32,516 nucleotides of DNA from Falsirhodobacter sp. 20TX0035 (GTDB taxonomy: Bacteria; Pseudomonadota; Alphaproteobacteria; Rhodobacterales; Rhodobacteraceae), in the NCBI RefSeq assembly GCF_028307215.1, contig NZ_JAQMHV010000020.1, forward strand, positions 1-32,516, read 5' to 3'. A program made the position numbers and the translations under genes. This document shows, piece by piece, positions 16,838-24,712 of this stretch (its first letter is position 1; every line of letters starts with the position of its first letter). Under the pieces are notes generated by a model that saw nothing but the letters and a program-made list of their open reading frames with translations, searched no databases and had not been told where the DNA came from.

Positions 16838-17125
16838 ATGTCGATCGACATCGAGACCGCCCGCAAGGTGGCGCATCTGGCCCGCATCCGCGTGGACGAA
16901 AGCGACCTGCCTGCGCTGGCCGGCGAACTCAGCAACATCCTGTCCTTCATGGAACAGCTGAACGAAGTCGACGTGGAGGGGGTGGAGCCGATGACCTCGG
17001 TCACGCCGATGCGGCTGAAGCGCCGCGCCGACGTGGTGACCGACGGCGACATGGCCGACAAGATCCTGAAAAACGCCCCCGACGCCCGCGAGGGTTTCTT
17101 TGCCGTGCCGAAGGTGGTGGAATGA
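16838..17125 (+). CDS. gatC: Asp-tRNA(Asn)/Glu-tRNA(Gln) amidotransferase subunit C
   Basis: Small subunit of the GatCAB complex, which turns mischarged Glu-tRNA(Gln) and Asp-tRNA(Asn) into the correct amidated forms; GatC stabilises the A-B interface. The 95-residue length and motifs ([54 protein letters not shown]) are typical. It overlaps gatA by ATGA. gatB does not follow gatA here, as in many alphaproteobacteria where it is placed elsewhere. Confidence 0.95.
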   Translation: MSIDIETARKVAHLARIRVDESDLPALAGELSNILSFMEQLNEVDVEGVEPMTSVTPMRLKRRADVVTDGDMADKILKNAPDAREGFFAVPKVVE

Positions 17126-18600
17126 CCGCGAACACCCTGACGATCGCCGCCGCCCGCGACGCGCTGAAAAAGCGCGAGATCACGGCGGTCGAACTGACCG
17201 AAACCTGCCTTGCCGCGGTGGACGCCGCCGACGCGCTGAACGCCTATGTCCACAAGACGCCCGAGATCGCGCTGGAACAGGCCCGCGCCGCCGACGCGCG
17301 TCTGGCGGCGGGCGACGCGCCGTCGCTGTGCGGCATCCCGCTGGGCATCAAGGACCTGTTCTGCACGAAAGGCGTGCCTTCGCAGGCGGCGTCGAACATC
17401 CTGAAGGGGTTCAGGCCGGAATACGAATCCACCGTCACGGCCAAGCTGTTCGACGCGGGCGCCGTCATGCTCGGCAAGCTGAACATGGATGAATTCGCCA
17501 TGGGTTCGTCCAACGAGACGTCGTGCTACGGTCCCACGGTCAACCCGTGGAAGGTGGACGAGGTCAAGCGGACGGCCGGCGGATCCTCGGGCGGTTCGGC
17601 GGCGGCGGTCGCGGCCGACCTGTGCCTTGCGGCCACGGGCACGGACACCGGTGGGTCGATCCGCCAGCCCGCGGCCTTTACCGGCATCGTCGGCATCAAG
17701 CCGACCTATGGCCGCGTGTCGCGCTGGGGCACAATCGCCTACGCCTCCAGCCTGGACCAGGCGGGCCCGATGACAAAATCCGTCCGGGACGCCGCGATCT
17801 TCCTGCAGGCCATCGCCGGGCACGACGCCAAGGATTCGACCTGCGCCGACCTGCCCGTCCCGGATTTCGAGGCGGCTCTGACCGGCGACATCCGCGGCAA
17901 GAAGATCGGCATCCCGCGCGAATACCGCATGGACGGCATGTCGGCCGAGATCGACGCCCTGTGGACCCGCGGCACCGAGATGCTGCGCGACGCCGGGGCC
18001 GAGATCGTGGACATCTCCCTGCCCCACACGAAATACGCCCTGCCCGCCTACTACGTCATCGCGCCGGCCGAGGCTTCGTCGAACCTCGCCCGCTATGACG
18101 GTGTGCGCTATGGCCACCGCGCGGCGCTGGAGGCGGGCGACGGCATCGTCGACATGTATGAAAAGACCCGGGCCGAAGGCTTCGGGAAAGAGGTGCAGCG
18201 CCGCGTGATGGTGGGCACCTACGTCCTGTCGGCGGGCTTCTACGACGCCTATTACAACCGCGCGCGCAAGGTTCGCGCCCTGATCAAGCGCGACTTCGAG
18301 ATGGTGTTCGCCGAAGGCGTGGACGCGATCCTGACGCCCGCCACCCCGACGGCGGCCTTCGGTCTGGGTGCCATGGTCAGTGCCGACCCGGTGGAGATGT
18401 ATCTGAACGACGTCTTCACCGTCACGCTGAACCTTGCGGGCCTTCCGGGCGTTTCGGTTCCTGTGGGGCTGGACGCCAAGGGCCTGCCGCTGGGGCTGCA
18501 ACTGATCGGTCGGCCGTGGGACGAAGCCGGCCTTCTCAATCACGCCTATGTGTTGGAGCGGGCGGCGGGCTTCGTGGCGAAGCCCAACAAATGGTGGTAA
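17122..18600 (+). CDS. gatA: Asp-tRNA(Asn)/Glu-tRNA(Gln) amidotransferase subunit A
   Basis: Glutaminase subunit of GatCAB: releases ammonia from glutamine and channels it to GatB. The 492-residue protein is of the amidase-signature family with the Ser-cisSer-Lys triad visible: K77 (LGIKDLF), S155 ([14 protein letters not shown]) and S179 ([11 protein letters not shown]). The C-terminal [15 protein letters not shown] block is typical of GatA rather than of other amidases. Translation is coupled to gatC through ATGA. Its end lies 31 bp from the preferred start of the next, apparently unrelated, lipoprotein gene. Confidence 0.96.
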   Translation: MTANTLTIAAARDALKKREITAVELTETCLAAVDAADALNAYVHKTPEIALEQARAADARLAAGDAPSLCGIPLGIKDLFCTKGVPSQAASNILKGFRPEYESTVTAKLFDAGAVMLGKLNMDEFAMGSSNETSCYGPTVNPWKVDEVKRTAGGSSGGSAAAVAADLCLAATGTDTGGSIRQPAAFTGIVGIKPTYGRVSRWGTIAYASSLDQAGPMTKSVRDAAIFLQAIAGHDAKDSTCADLPVPDFEAALTGDIRGKKIGIPREYRMDGMSAEIDALWTRGTEMLRDAGAEIVDISLPHTKYALPAYYVIAPAEASSNLARYDGVRYGHRAALEAGDGIVDMYEKTRAEGFGKEVQRRVMVGTYVLSAGFYDAYYNRARKVRALIKRDFEMVFAEGVDAILTPATPTAAFGLGAMVSADPVEMYLNDVFTVTLNLAGLPGVSVPVGLDAKGLPLGLQLIGRPWDEAGLLNHAYVLERAAGFVAKPNKWW

Positions 18601-18631
18601 GGGCGCTTCGGTGATGGTCAGAGGGCGGACA

Positions 18632-19327
18632 ATGGTGCGGATTTCTTCGATGTTGCTGGGCGCGCTAGCCCTCGCCGGATGCGCGTCGCAGGCGCCCGAC
18701 AGCTATCAGGCCTATATGCGCAACCAATCGGGCGGCACCGGTGGCTATGCCCAGGGCCCGGCTGCGGCCCCGGCTCCGCAAGGATTCACGACCGAAGGCG
18801 CGCTGGACGCCATCAATTCGGCCGGCTCCACCCCTTCTGCGGCGGCCGCCCCTCTGCCTTATGGCGAACGCCCGCGCGGTAACGCCCCCACCAACATCCG
18901 GCCCGAGATCGGCGAGATGGCGGGCGTGGCGGGCCATACCGGCATCTCGAACGAGAATAGCTTCGAAGCAGTGTCGGCCCAGCGGTCGATCGCCGAGGAT
19001 GCGGCCGTGATCGCGCAGAACCGGTCGCAATACGTGCAGGTGCAGCCCACGGCCGTGCCTTCGCGCCCCAACGACAACACGCCGAACATCGTGTCCTACG
19101 CGCTGCAGCAAAATCACGCGCGCGGGCAGCAGATGTATGGCCGGTCGTCGGTCCGGTTCAGCAACGCGCAGCAGCAATGCGCGCAATACCTGTCGGCCGA
19201 TCTGGCACAGGAAGCCTTCCTCGCCTCGGGCGGGCCGCAGCGCGACCGCAACAACCTCGATCCCGATGGCGACGGCTATGCCTGCGCCTGGGACCCGGCC
19301 CCCTTCCGCGCCGCAGCCGCACGCTGA
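18632..19327 (+). CDS. Lipoprotein with C-terminal Excalibur-like motif
   Basis: A 231-residue envelope protein of unknown function. The N-terminus MVRISSMLLGALALAGC is a lipoprotein signal with lipidated Cys17. A long low-complexity Ala/Pro/Gln/Ser region (residues ~20-165) follows. The C-terminal ~65 residues hold QQQCAQYLSADLAQEAFLASGGPQRD and the DPDGDGYACAWDPAPFR motif of Excalibur-type domains (DxDxDGxxCE-like, proposed to bind calcium). ATG 18632 places GAGGG six bases upstream; ATG 18614, six codons longer, is possible. Its stop overlaps the likely start of the amidase gene, so the two envelope proteins are probably made together. Confidence 0.78.
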   Translation: MVRISSMLLGALALAGCASQAPDSYQAYMRNQSGGTGGYAQGPAAAPAPQGFTTEGALDAINSAGSTPSAAAAPLPYGERPRGNAPTNIRPEIGEMAGVAGHTGISNENSFEAVSAQRSIAEDAAVIAQNRSQYVQVQPTAVPSRPNDNTPNIVSYALQQNHARGQQMYGRSSVRFSNAQQQCAQYLSADLAQEAFLASGGPQRDRNNLDPDGDGYACAWDPAPFRAAAAR

Positions 19328-19959
19328 GCCTGTCGCCCAATCACGGCCCGCGCCGCGACGGCGCGCGGCCCGAGCTGATCGTCCTCCACTACACCGCCAT
19401 GGCCACCTGCGAGGCCGCGCGCCAGCGCCTGTGCGATCCGGTGGCCGAAGTCTCGGCGCACTGGCTGATCTCCGAATCCGGTGAAACCATCGCCCTGGTG
19501 GACGAGGACTGCCGCGCTTGGCACGCCGGCGCGGGGGTCTGGCAGGGGCATGATGACGTCAACTCCCGCTCCATCGGGATCGAACTCGCGAATGACGGTG
19601 CCTCCCCCTTTCCCGACCCGCAGATGAGGGCGCTGGAAGACCTGCTACGCGGCATCATGGACCGCTGGCAGATCGGGCCGCAGGGCGTCATCGCCCATTC
19701 CGACATGGCGCCCGACCGCAAGACCGATCCCGGGCCCCGCTTCGACTGGCGGCGGCTCGCGCGGCAGGGCCTGTCCGTCTGGCCCGCCCCCGCCGCCCCC
19801 GGTGATTTCGAAGCGGCGGCGCAGGCGTTCGGCTATGCCCCCTCCCCCGCCCTGCTGGGGGCTTTCCGGCTGCGGTTCCGCCCTTGGGCCACCGGACCCT
19901 TGGACGACACCGACCGCGCCCTTGCGGCGGGCCTTGACGCGGGCGCACGGGCCACGTAA
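19324..19959 (+). CDS. N-acetylmuramoyl-L-alanine amidase (Amidase_2), probable CTG start
   Basis: A zinc amidase of the AmpD/Amidase_2 type that cuts between MurNAc and L-Ala in peptidoglycan or its fragments. In ~211 residues the zinc-site motifs are LIVLHYTAMA (H22), AWHAGAG and AHSDMAPDRKTDPG (H and D), and NSRSIGIELAN is the family core. No ATG, GTG or TTG lies between position ~19200 and the first conserved strand. ATG inside TAMATCEA would delete the zinc histidine. CTG 19324 overlaps the upstream stop as CTGA, mimicking ATGA coupling; CTG 19330 is the alternative. No signal peptide is seen, so a cytosolic recycling role is likely. Confidence 0.87.
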   Translation: MSLSPNHGPRRDGARPELIVLHYTAMATCEAARQRLCDPVAEVSAHWLISESGETIALVDEDCRAWHAGAGVWQGHDDVNSRSIGIELANDGASPFPDPQMRALEDLLRGIMDRWQIGPQGVIAHSDMAPDRKTDPGPRFDWRRLARQGLSVWPAPAAPGDFEAAAQAFGYAPSPALLGAFRLRFRPWATGPLDDTDRALAAGLDAGARAT

Positions 19960-19962
19960 CCC
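19934..19962 (+). promoter_or_regulatory. Predicted rnpB promoter overlapping the amidase stop
   Basis: TTGACG (19934-19939) and TAACCC (19957-19962) form a -35/-10 pair with a 17-bp spacer. The first T of the -10 is also the first base of the amidase TAA. The predicted start point, 7-9 bases on, coincides with the RNase P RNA 5' end at 19971. Confidence 0.6.
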
Positions 19963-19970
19963 CGCCATTG

Positions 19971-20390
19971 CGCGGATGGCCGGATGACCGCGGGGGGCAA
20001 CCTTCGAGGAAAGTCCGGACTCCATGAGGCAAGGGTGCCGGGTAACGCCCGGCCGGGGCAACCCGAGGGAAAGCGCCACAGAGAAGAGTCTGCCACGACC
20101 GCCAGAGGTTTCGCCCTGTGGCACCGGTGCGTGGCGATGGTGAAACGGTGGGGTAAGAGCCCACCGCGGACCTGGCAACAGGGACGGCACGGCAAGCCCC
20201 ACCCGGAGCAATGCCGAATAGGGACCTCGCGCCTGTAAGGTCCGCGCGCAAGCGGAGACCACAGGCAGGGACGCTTCAGCCCAGAGGTCCGGGTTGGCAG
20301 CTAGATCCCGCCGGCAACGGCGGGACCAGAGGAATGGTCATCGAAGGGAGGCAACTTCCGGAACAGAATCCGGCTTACAGGCCATCCGCG
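19971..20390 (+). ncRNA. rnpB: RNase P RNA component, bacterial class A
   Basis: Catalytic RNA that matures the 5' ends of tRNAs. The ends pair as P1: CGCGGATGGCC (19971-19981) with GGCCATCCGCG (20380-20390). Conserved landmarks in order are GAGGAAAGTCCGGACTCC, GGTAACGCCCGG, CAGAGAA, GTAAGAGCCCACCG, GGCAACAGGGACGGCACGGC, GGCAGCTAGATCC, AGAGGAATGGTCATCG and ACAGAATCCGGCTTACAGG. The length of ~420 nt fits class A. A promoter lies immediately upstream. The 3' end is only three bases from the stop of the convergent glutaredoxin-fusion gene, and no terminator is visible, so the primary transcript may run antisense into that gene before trimming. Confidence 0.97.
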
Positions 20391-20393
20391 CAA

Positions 20394-21158
20394 TCAGACG
20401 GCCATCGACAGCATCCACAGCGCCATCAGCACCATGATGACGTTTTCGGTCAGCGACACGAAGCCCAGGGGCACGTTGCTGTTGCCGCCCACGCAGGCGC
20501 ATTTCAGCTCCCGCTTCTCCACGTACACGGCCTGGAAGACGGACACGGCGCCGATGATGCCGATGAACAGCGCGACCGGGATCGACACCCAGTTCAACAC
20601 GCCGGTGATCATCAGAAGGCCCGCCGCCGTTTCCGCGAAGGGATAGACATAGCCGTAGCCCACCCACCGCTTGGCCAGCAGGTCGTAGTTCAGGAACATG
20701 GTGGAGAAGCTTTCGATATCCTGAAGCTTCTGCAGGCCCAGAAGGCACATGGCGAAGGGAATGGCCCACATCAGCCACGAGGAGAAGCTCAGATCCCCCA
20801 CGACCCAGCGGGCGGCCAGCGCCATCAGGCCCGCGACGGCAAAGATCGCCAGCACGGGCGTGTAGGTCAGTTGGTCCTTGGAACGGACGGGATCGCCGAA
20901 GAAGGCCCGCAGGTCGGTGTGCCCGCCCACGCGGTCATCGCCGATGAAGGTCTGGGGTGTGGTCTTCACGCCGTGCTTTGCCTTGAAGGCGTCCACCTCC
21001 TCGCGCGTGGTCAGGTGATGATCCTCCACCACATAGCCGTTCCGCTCCAGCAGCGCCTTGGACTTCAGGCCGAAGGGACAGGTGTGCCCCGGCATGACCA
21101 TCCGGTACAGCACCGCCTTGCGTTTCGATTCGCCGCCCATTCCCCAACTTGCCGTCAT
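20394..21158 (-). CDS. Glutaredoxin domain fused to MauE/DoxX-like membrane domain
   Basis: A 254-residue fusion. Residues ~14-90 are a glutaredoxin-like thioredoxin fold: active site CPFG at 27-30 (single cysteine, monothiol type), cis-proline TTPQTFIGD at 66-74 and the glutathione-binding VGG at 77-79. Residues ~98-254 carry four hydrophobic segments of MauE/DoxX redox-associated type, then C220 and C222 (KCACVGG) and [15 protein letters not shown]. The layout suggests electron transfer between cytosolic thiols or glutathione and a membrane thiol pair. The substrate is unknown. AAAGGA precedes ATG 21158. Divergent from rpmG. Confidence 0.82.
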   Translation of the reverse strand: MTASWGMGGESKRKAVLYRMVMPGHTCPFGLKSKALLERNGYVVEDHHLTTREEVDAFKAKHGVKTTPQTFIGDDRVGGHTDLRAFFGDPVRSKDQLTYTPVLAIFAVAGLMALAARWVVGDLSFSSWLMWAIPFAMCLLGLQKLQDIESFSTMFLNYDLLAKRWVGYGYVYPFAETAAGLLMITGVLNWVSIPVALFIGIIGAVSVFQAVYVEKRELKCACVGGNSNVPLGFVSLTENVIMVLMALWMLSMAV

Positions 21159-21249
21159 GCCACTGATCCTTTCCGTTCCCCTTCGAATGTAAGGATCGAA
21201 CGCCCGCGTTCCAGCCCAAGTTTTCCATGGGGCTGTGACCGATTGCCCG

Positions 21250-21277
21250 TTGACTCTGCCACCTGTGAGGGTAAAAG
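21250..21277 (+). promoter_or_regulatory. Predicted rpmG promoter
   Basis: TTGACT (21250-21255) and TAAAAG (21272-21277) with a 16-bp spacer. The predicted leader of ~55 nt contains a small hairpin, GGGGGA (21298-21303) with TCCCCC (21315-21320), ahead of the L33 start. Confidence 0.5.
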
Positions 21278-21338
21278 GCGGCTTCAAGGATTTGACCGGG
21301 GGACGCGTTCCGTTTCCCCCGACGCTGTGGAGACGATT

Positions 21339-21506
21339 ATGGCGAAGCCGACGACGATCAAGATCCGTCTGAACTCGACGGCGGGCACCGGGCACTTCTA
21401 TGTGACCAAGAAGAACGCCCGCACCATGACCGAGAAGATGACGGTCCGCAAATACGACCCCGTCAAGCGGGAGCATGTCGAATACAAGGAAGGCAAGATC
21501 AAGTAA
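21339..21506 (+). CDS. rpmG: Large ribosomal subunit protein bL33
   Basis: A 55-residue L33 of the 50S subunit, beginning [21 protein letters not shown] and ending [17 protein letters not shown]. All four zinc-ribbon cysteines of the C+ type are absent, so this is the zinc-independent (C-) form. A monocistronic gene with its own predicted promoter and a strong terminator. No close consensus ribosome binding site is seen; GGAGACGATT is the only purine-rich stretch before the ATG. Confidence 0.97.
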   Translation: MAKPTTIKIRLNSTAGTGHFYVTKKNARTMTEKMTVRKYDPVKREHVEYKEGKIK

Positions 21507-21529
21507 GATCTGCCGAACCTTTCGATACG

Positions 21530-21570
21530 GATAAAACCTCGGGTGCAAGCCCGGGGTTTTATCTTGTCTG
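21530..21570 (+). terminator. Rho-independent terminator of rpmG
   Basis: A 14-bp stem (21530-21543 with 21550-21563, one G-U pair, 6-nt loop TGCAAG) starting GATAAAACC and ending GGTTTTATC, followed by TTGT. Strong and well placed after the L33 stop. Confidence 0.9.
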
Positions 21571-21645
21571 CCGCAAGTACTCCGCTGCGTGGAGGGCGGC
21601 CTTCCCTCAGGAGAAGATCGACGTGGGTGACGCCCAGATACCATG

Positions 21646-21676
21646 AAAAAGGGCCGGTCTTTCGACCGGCCCCTTT
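21646..21676 (-). terminator. Terminator of the Bax inhibitor-1 family gene
   Basis: Read on the minus strand: AAAGGGGCCGGTC, GAAA tetraloop, GACCGGCCC, then TTTTT. The stem is 9 bp perfect (21651-21659 with 21664-21672). It could also work weakly in the plus direction. Confidence 0.85.
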
Positions 21677-21695
21677 CACATCGATGTCCGCAAGC

Positions 21696-22472
21696 TCACT
21701 CGCGGTTGCCCATGAACTGCAGCAGGAACATGAACAGGTTGATGAAGTCCAAGTACAGGGTCAGCGCGCCCAGGATGGCGGCCTTGCCCAGCCATTCGAC
21801 GTCACCCATCTGCGCATGCTGGATGTAGGTCGTCTTGATGTTCTGCGTGTCGTAAGCCGTCAGGCCCGCGAAGATCAGCACGCCGATGGCGGAGATCGCG
21901 AAGCTCAGCGCCGGGGACTGCAGGAAGATGTTGACGATCATCGCCACCACCAGGCCGATCACGCCCATCATCAGGAACGTGCCAAGGCCCGACAGGTTCT
22001 TCTTCGTGGTGTAGCCATAGAGCGACAGCGCCGCGAAGGCGATGGACGTGATCAGGAAGGTCTGCGCGATCGACGCCCCGGTGAAGACCAGGAAGATCGA
22101 CGACAGCGACAGGCCCATCAGCACGGCATAGCCAAAGAAGACCAGCTGCGCCGTGGCGGCCGACATCCGGTTGATCAGCGCGCTGAAGGCGAACACCACC
22201 AGCAGCGGCGCGAACATGATGACCCATTTCAGCGGCGAGGCGTAAAGCGCCGCCCCCAGGGTCGTCAGATATTGCCCATTGCCCATCTGGGCGGCCGCCA
22301 GCGACGGATCCGTCGTGGTGGCAAGGCCGGAAATGGCCCAGGCCGCGCCGCCCGTCAGCAGCATGCCGACCGACATCACGCCGTAGACCTTGTTCATATG
22401 GGCGCGAAGGCCCGCATCGATCTGCGCCGCGCGCGATCCCGCGCTGGTGCCGATCGTCTGATATTGCGCCAT
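21696..22472 (-). CDS. Bax inhibitor-1/YccA family membrane protein
   Basis: A 258-residue integral membrane protein of the BI-1/TMBIM family with about seven hydrophobic segments and a basic/acidic N-terminus (GSRAAQIDAGLRAHMNKVYGVM). Family marks include SSIFLVFTGASIAQTFLITS, YTTKKNLSGLGTFLMMG and the C-terminal LTAYDTQNIKTTYI and LGALTLYLDFINLFMFLLQFMG. Homologs act as pH-sensitive calcium leak channels or interact with FtsH; the role here is not known. GGAGGA lies four bases before the ATG. A terminator follows. Confidence 0.93.
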   Translation of the reverse strand: MAQYQTIGTSAGSRAAQIDAGLRAHMNKVYGVMSVGMLLTGGAAWAISGLATTTDPSLAAAQMGNGQYLTTLGAALYASPLKWVIMFAPLLVVFAFSALINRMSAATAQLVFFGYAVLMGLSLSSIFLVFTGASIAQTFLITSIAFAALSLYGYTTKKNLSGLGTFLMMGVIGLVVAMIVNIFLQSPALSFAISAIGVLIFAGLTAYDTQNIKTTYIQHAQMGDVEWLGKAAILGALTLYLDFINLFMFLLQFMGNRE

Positions 22473-22670
22473 GGAGTCCTCCGTAACTTCCCCCTCGGTG
22501 CGTCACATCCCGCTGGGACCGCCCGAATTATGCAAAATATCGGCAAGGACACCACTTTTTTCAAGTCGCCCAAGTCGGGCAGTTCGTCGCAGGGCCTTTA
22601 TACATTCACAGAATGATGAGCAGGAACTGATGCAGGTAATGAAGGGTTTAATTGATGTTGCCGCGTAAGT

Positions 22671-22702
22671 ATGACAAACGTGGTAAATTGTTTTGATACA
22701 AA
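22671..22702 (+). promoter_or_regulatory. Possible promoter and operator of the XRE regulator gene
   Basis: ATGACA (22671-22676) and GATACA (22695-22700), 18-bp spacer, in a locally A/T-rich stretch. The dyad TTTG-ATA-CAAA (22692-22702) overlaps the -10, where an autorepressor of the XRE class would typically bind. Weak evidence on its own. Confidence 0.35.
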
Positions 22703-22748
22703 CTCCCTCCTTATGTTGCTGTGAATGATAGTAGAAGACGGGCAGGCC

Positions 22749-23117
22749 ATGGACGCGACCACAGACAAACATCCGGTAGACGTGCATGTGGGGAAGCGCA
22801 TCCGCCATCGCCGCTGGACTATCGGCACGACCCAGCAGCAACTGGCCGAGGGCGTGGGGATCAAGTTCCAGCAAATCCAGAAGTATGAAACGGGCGCGAA
22901 CCGCGTCAGCGCGTCCCGCCTTTGGGACATCGCGAACGTGCTCGACGTTCCGATCTCGTATTTCTTCGAAGGGCTGAACGGCGCGTCGGACACCCCTTCG
23001 CGCGACATGATGGCCGACCGCGAGGCGCTGGAGCTCGTGCGCGTCTATTACGCGATTCCCGAAGCGCAGCGCCGCCGCCTGTTCGACCTCGCCCGCGTCC
23101 TGTCCGACGTCGCTTGA
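22749..23117 (+). CDS. XRE family helix-turn-helix regulator
   Basis: A 122-residue Cro/CI-type regulator. The HTH spans about residues 14-68: VGKRIRHRRWTIGTTQQQLAEGVGIKFQQIQKYETGANRVSASRLWDIANVLDVPISYFFEGL. The conserved C-terminus DREALELVRVYYAIPEAQRRRLFDLARVL is shared with the alphaproteobacterial PraR-type regulators of quorum sensing and symbiosis genes, so this is a probable chromosomal regulator rather than a phage repressor. ATG 22749 is taken; ATG 22725 in frame is possible, and neither has a strong ribosome site. The following gene begins 33 bp after the stop, inside a hairpin. Confidence 0.88.
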   Translation: MDATTDKHPVDVHVGKRIRHRRWTIGTTQQQLAEGVGIKFQQIQKYETGANRVSASRLWDIANVLDVPISYFFEGLNGASDTPSRDMMADREALELVRVYYAIPEAQRRRLFDLARVLSDVA

Positions 23118-23122
23118 CCGGG

Positions 23123-23153
23123 CCATGGCCCCCCGATAAGCGAGGGGCCATGG
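23123..23153 (+). promoter_or_regulatory. Perfect inverted repeat covering the phosphatase start codon
   Basis: CCATGGCCCC (23123-23132) and GGGGCCATGG (23144-23153) are a perfect 10-bp inverted repeat with an 11-nt loop. The right arm contains the probable ribosome site (GAGGGG) and the ATG (23150-23152) of the phosphatase gene, so the folded RNA would hide the start. It may also act as a terminator or processing site for the regulator mRNA. Confidence 0.55.
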
Positions 23154-23935
23154 ACGATCGCAACAGCATCATCGAGACGGCCCATGAACTGGCCGAGGCG
23201 GCGCGCGGCGCGGCCCTGGCCCTGTTCCGCCAGCCGTCTCTCGACGTCGACAACAAGGCCCCCGCCCATTTCGATCCCGTGACCGCCGCCGACCGTGCCG
23301 CCGAGGATGCGATGCGCGCCATTTTGGCCCGCCGCCGCCCTCAGGACGCCATCCTGGGCGAGGAGCGGGGCCGCACCGAAGGCACCAGCGGCCTGACCTG
23401 GGTGCTGGACCCGATCGACGGCACCCGCGCCTTTCTGTGCGGTGCCCCCACCTGGGGCGTGCTGATCGCGGTGTCCGACGCCAACGGCCCGATCTACGGC
23501 CTGATCGACCAGCCCCATATCGGGGAGCGATTCGAGGGTGGGCTGGGCCTTGCCCATGTCATCGGTCCGCATGGCACCCATTCCCTGCGCACCCGCGCCC
23601 CCCGCCCGCTGGCTGAGGCGTTCCTGTCCTCCACCTTCCCCGAGATCGGAACGGCCGAGGACGAGGCCGCATTCCGCCGCGTGAAGGACCGGGCCCGCCT
23701 GACTCGCTATGGCATGGACTGCTACGCCTACGCCCTTCTGGCGGCGGGGCAGATCGATCTGGTGATCGAGGCGGGGCTTCAACCCTACGACATCCACGCC
23801 CCGATCGCCGTGATCGAGGCGGCGGGCGGGCTTGTCACCGACTGGACCGGCGGCCCCGCCGTGCAGGGGGGGCGCGTTCTTGCCGCCGCGAACCCCGCCA
23901 TTCATGCCGAGGCGACGGCCCTCTTGAACGCCTGA
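23150..23935 (+). CDS. Inositol monophosphatase family protein, histidinol-phosphatase-like
   Basis: A 261-residue magnesium-dependent phosphatase of the IMPase fold. Metal-site motifs are DPVTAADRAAE at ~41-51, GEE near 70, DPIDGTRAF at ~86-94 and the C-terminal YDIHAPIAVIEAAGG with its conserved aspartate. The FLCGAPTWGVLIAV stretch resembles HisN-type histidinol-phosphate phosphatases of actinobacteria and alphaproteobacteria, so histidine biosynthesis is the best guess, but inositol phosphate or related substrates cannot be excluded. Context gives no help: the neighbours are an XRE regulator and a UPF0173 hydrolase. The start codon lies in a perfect inverted repeat. Confidence 0.87.
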   Translation: MDDRNSIIETAHELAEAARGAALALFRQPSLDVDNKAPAHFDPVTAADRAAEDAMRAILARRRPQDAILGEERGRTEGTSGLTWVLDPIDGTRAFLCGAPTWGVLIAVSDANGPIYGLIDQPHIGERFEGGLGLAHVIGPHGTHSLRTRAPRPLAEAFLSSTFPEIGTAEDEAAFRRVKDRARLTRYGMDCYAYALLAAGQIDLVIEAGLQPYDIHAPIAVIEAAGGLVTDWTGGPAVQGGRVLAAANPAIHAEATALLNA

Positions 23936-24017
23936 TCACGCGGCGTTGAGGGGCGTCGCCCTTTCCAGCCCCTATGCCTTGCCCTAGCCTGCGCCCAGAC
24001 GCAGCAAGGAGCACGCG

Positions 24018-24710
24018 ATGAAACTGATCTGGCTTGGCCATGCCGGCTTCCGGCTCGAGATCGAGGGGGCCGTCCTCCTCATCGACCCGTGGTTCACGGG
24101 CAACCCGTCCTTCCCCGAGGAACGGCGCGACGAGGCGCTGGAAGGCGTCACCCACCTGCTGCTGACGCACGGGCATGGCGATCACACCGCCGACGCGCTG
24201 GCCATCAGCAAAAGCCACCGGATCCCGATGGTGGGCATCGCCGACCTGATCGGCTGGTGGTCGAACGAGGAGGGGATCGAAGGCATCGGCTTCAACAAGG
24301 GCGGCACGGTGGACCTGAACGGCGCGAAGGTGACCATGGTCAACGCCGTGCATTCCAGTTCCGTTCAAGGCAAGTCCACGCCGATCTACACCGGCACCGA
24401 GTCGGGCTACATGATCGCGGGCGAAGGTCACGTGATCTACGTCTCGGGCGACACGGACATCATGGCCGACATGGACTGGATGGGCGACTACCACAAGCCC
24501 GACATCGGCATCCTGGCCTGCGGCGGGTTCTACACCATGGACATGGACCGCGCAGCCTATGCGGCGAAGCGGTACTTCAACTTCAAGACCGTGATCCCCT
24601 GCCACTACAAGACATTCCCGGCGCTGGCGCAGTCGGCCCAGCCGCTGATCGACGCCCTGCCCGGCGTGCGGGTGATCGAGCCCGAGGTGCTGGTTCCGCT
24701 GGACCTCTGA
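24018..24710 (+). CDS. UPF0173 metal-dependent hydrolase (metallo-beta-lactamase fold)
   Basis: A 230-residue member of the UPF0173 family. The metal motif HGHGDH is at 51-56, with further ligands likely in NAVHSSS (~109-115), SGDTDI (~144-149) and the C-terminal PCHYKTFP. N-terminal MKLIWLGHAGFRLE is characteristic. AAGGAG lies seven bases before the ATG. The substrate is unknown; it is a soluble cytosolic enzyme with no signal peptide. Convergent with the DUF2927 gene, only two bases between the stops. Confidence 0.92.
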   Translation: MKLIWLGHAGFRLEIEGAVLLIDPWFTGNPSFPEERRDEALEGVTHLLLTHGHGDHTADALAISKSHRIPMVGIADLIGWWSNEEGIEGIGFNKGGTVDLNGAKVTMVNAVHSSSVQGKSTPIYTGTESGYMIAGEGHVIYVSGDTDIMADMDWMGDYHKPDIGILACGGFYTMDMDRAAYAAKRYFNFKTVIPCHYKTFPALAQSAQPLIDALPGVRVIEPEVLVPLDL

Positions 24711-24712
24711 CC

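Noticed and set aside
16729-18543. 604-codon minus-strand frame
   Set aside because: Antisense to gatC/gatA, both complete with known motifs.
22630-22668. 12-codon frame upstream of the XRE gene
   Set aside because: AGGA is only four bases from the ATG, there is no coupling to the next gene, and A/T-rich promoter DNA readily gives such frames.
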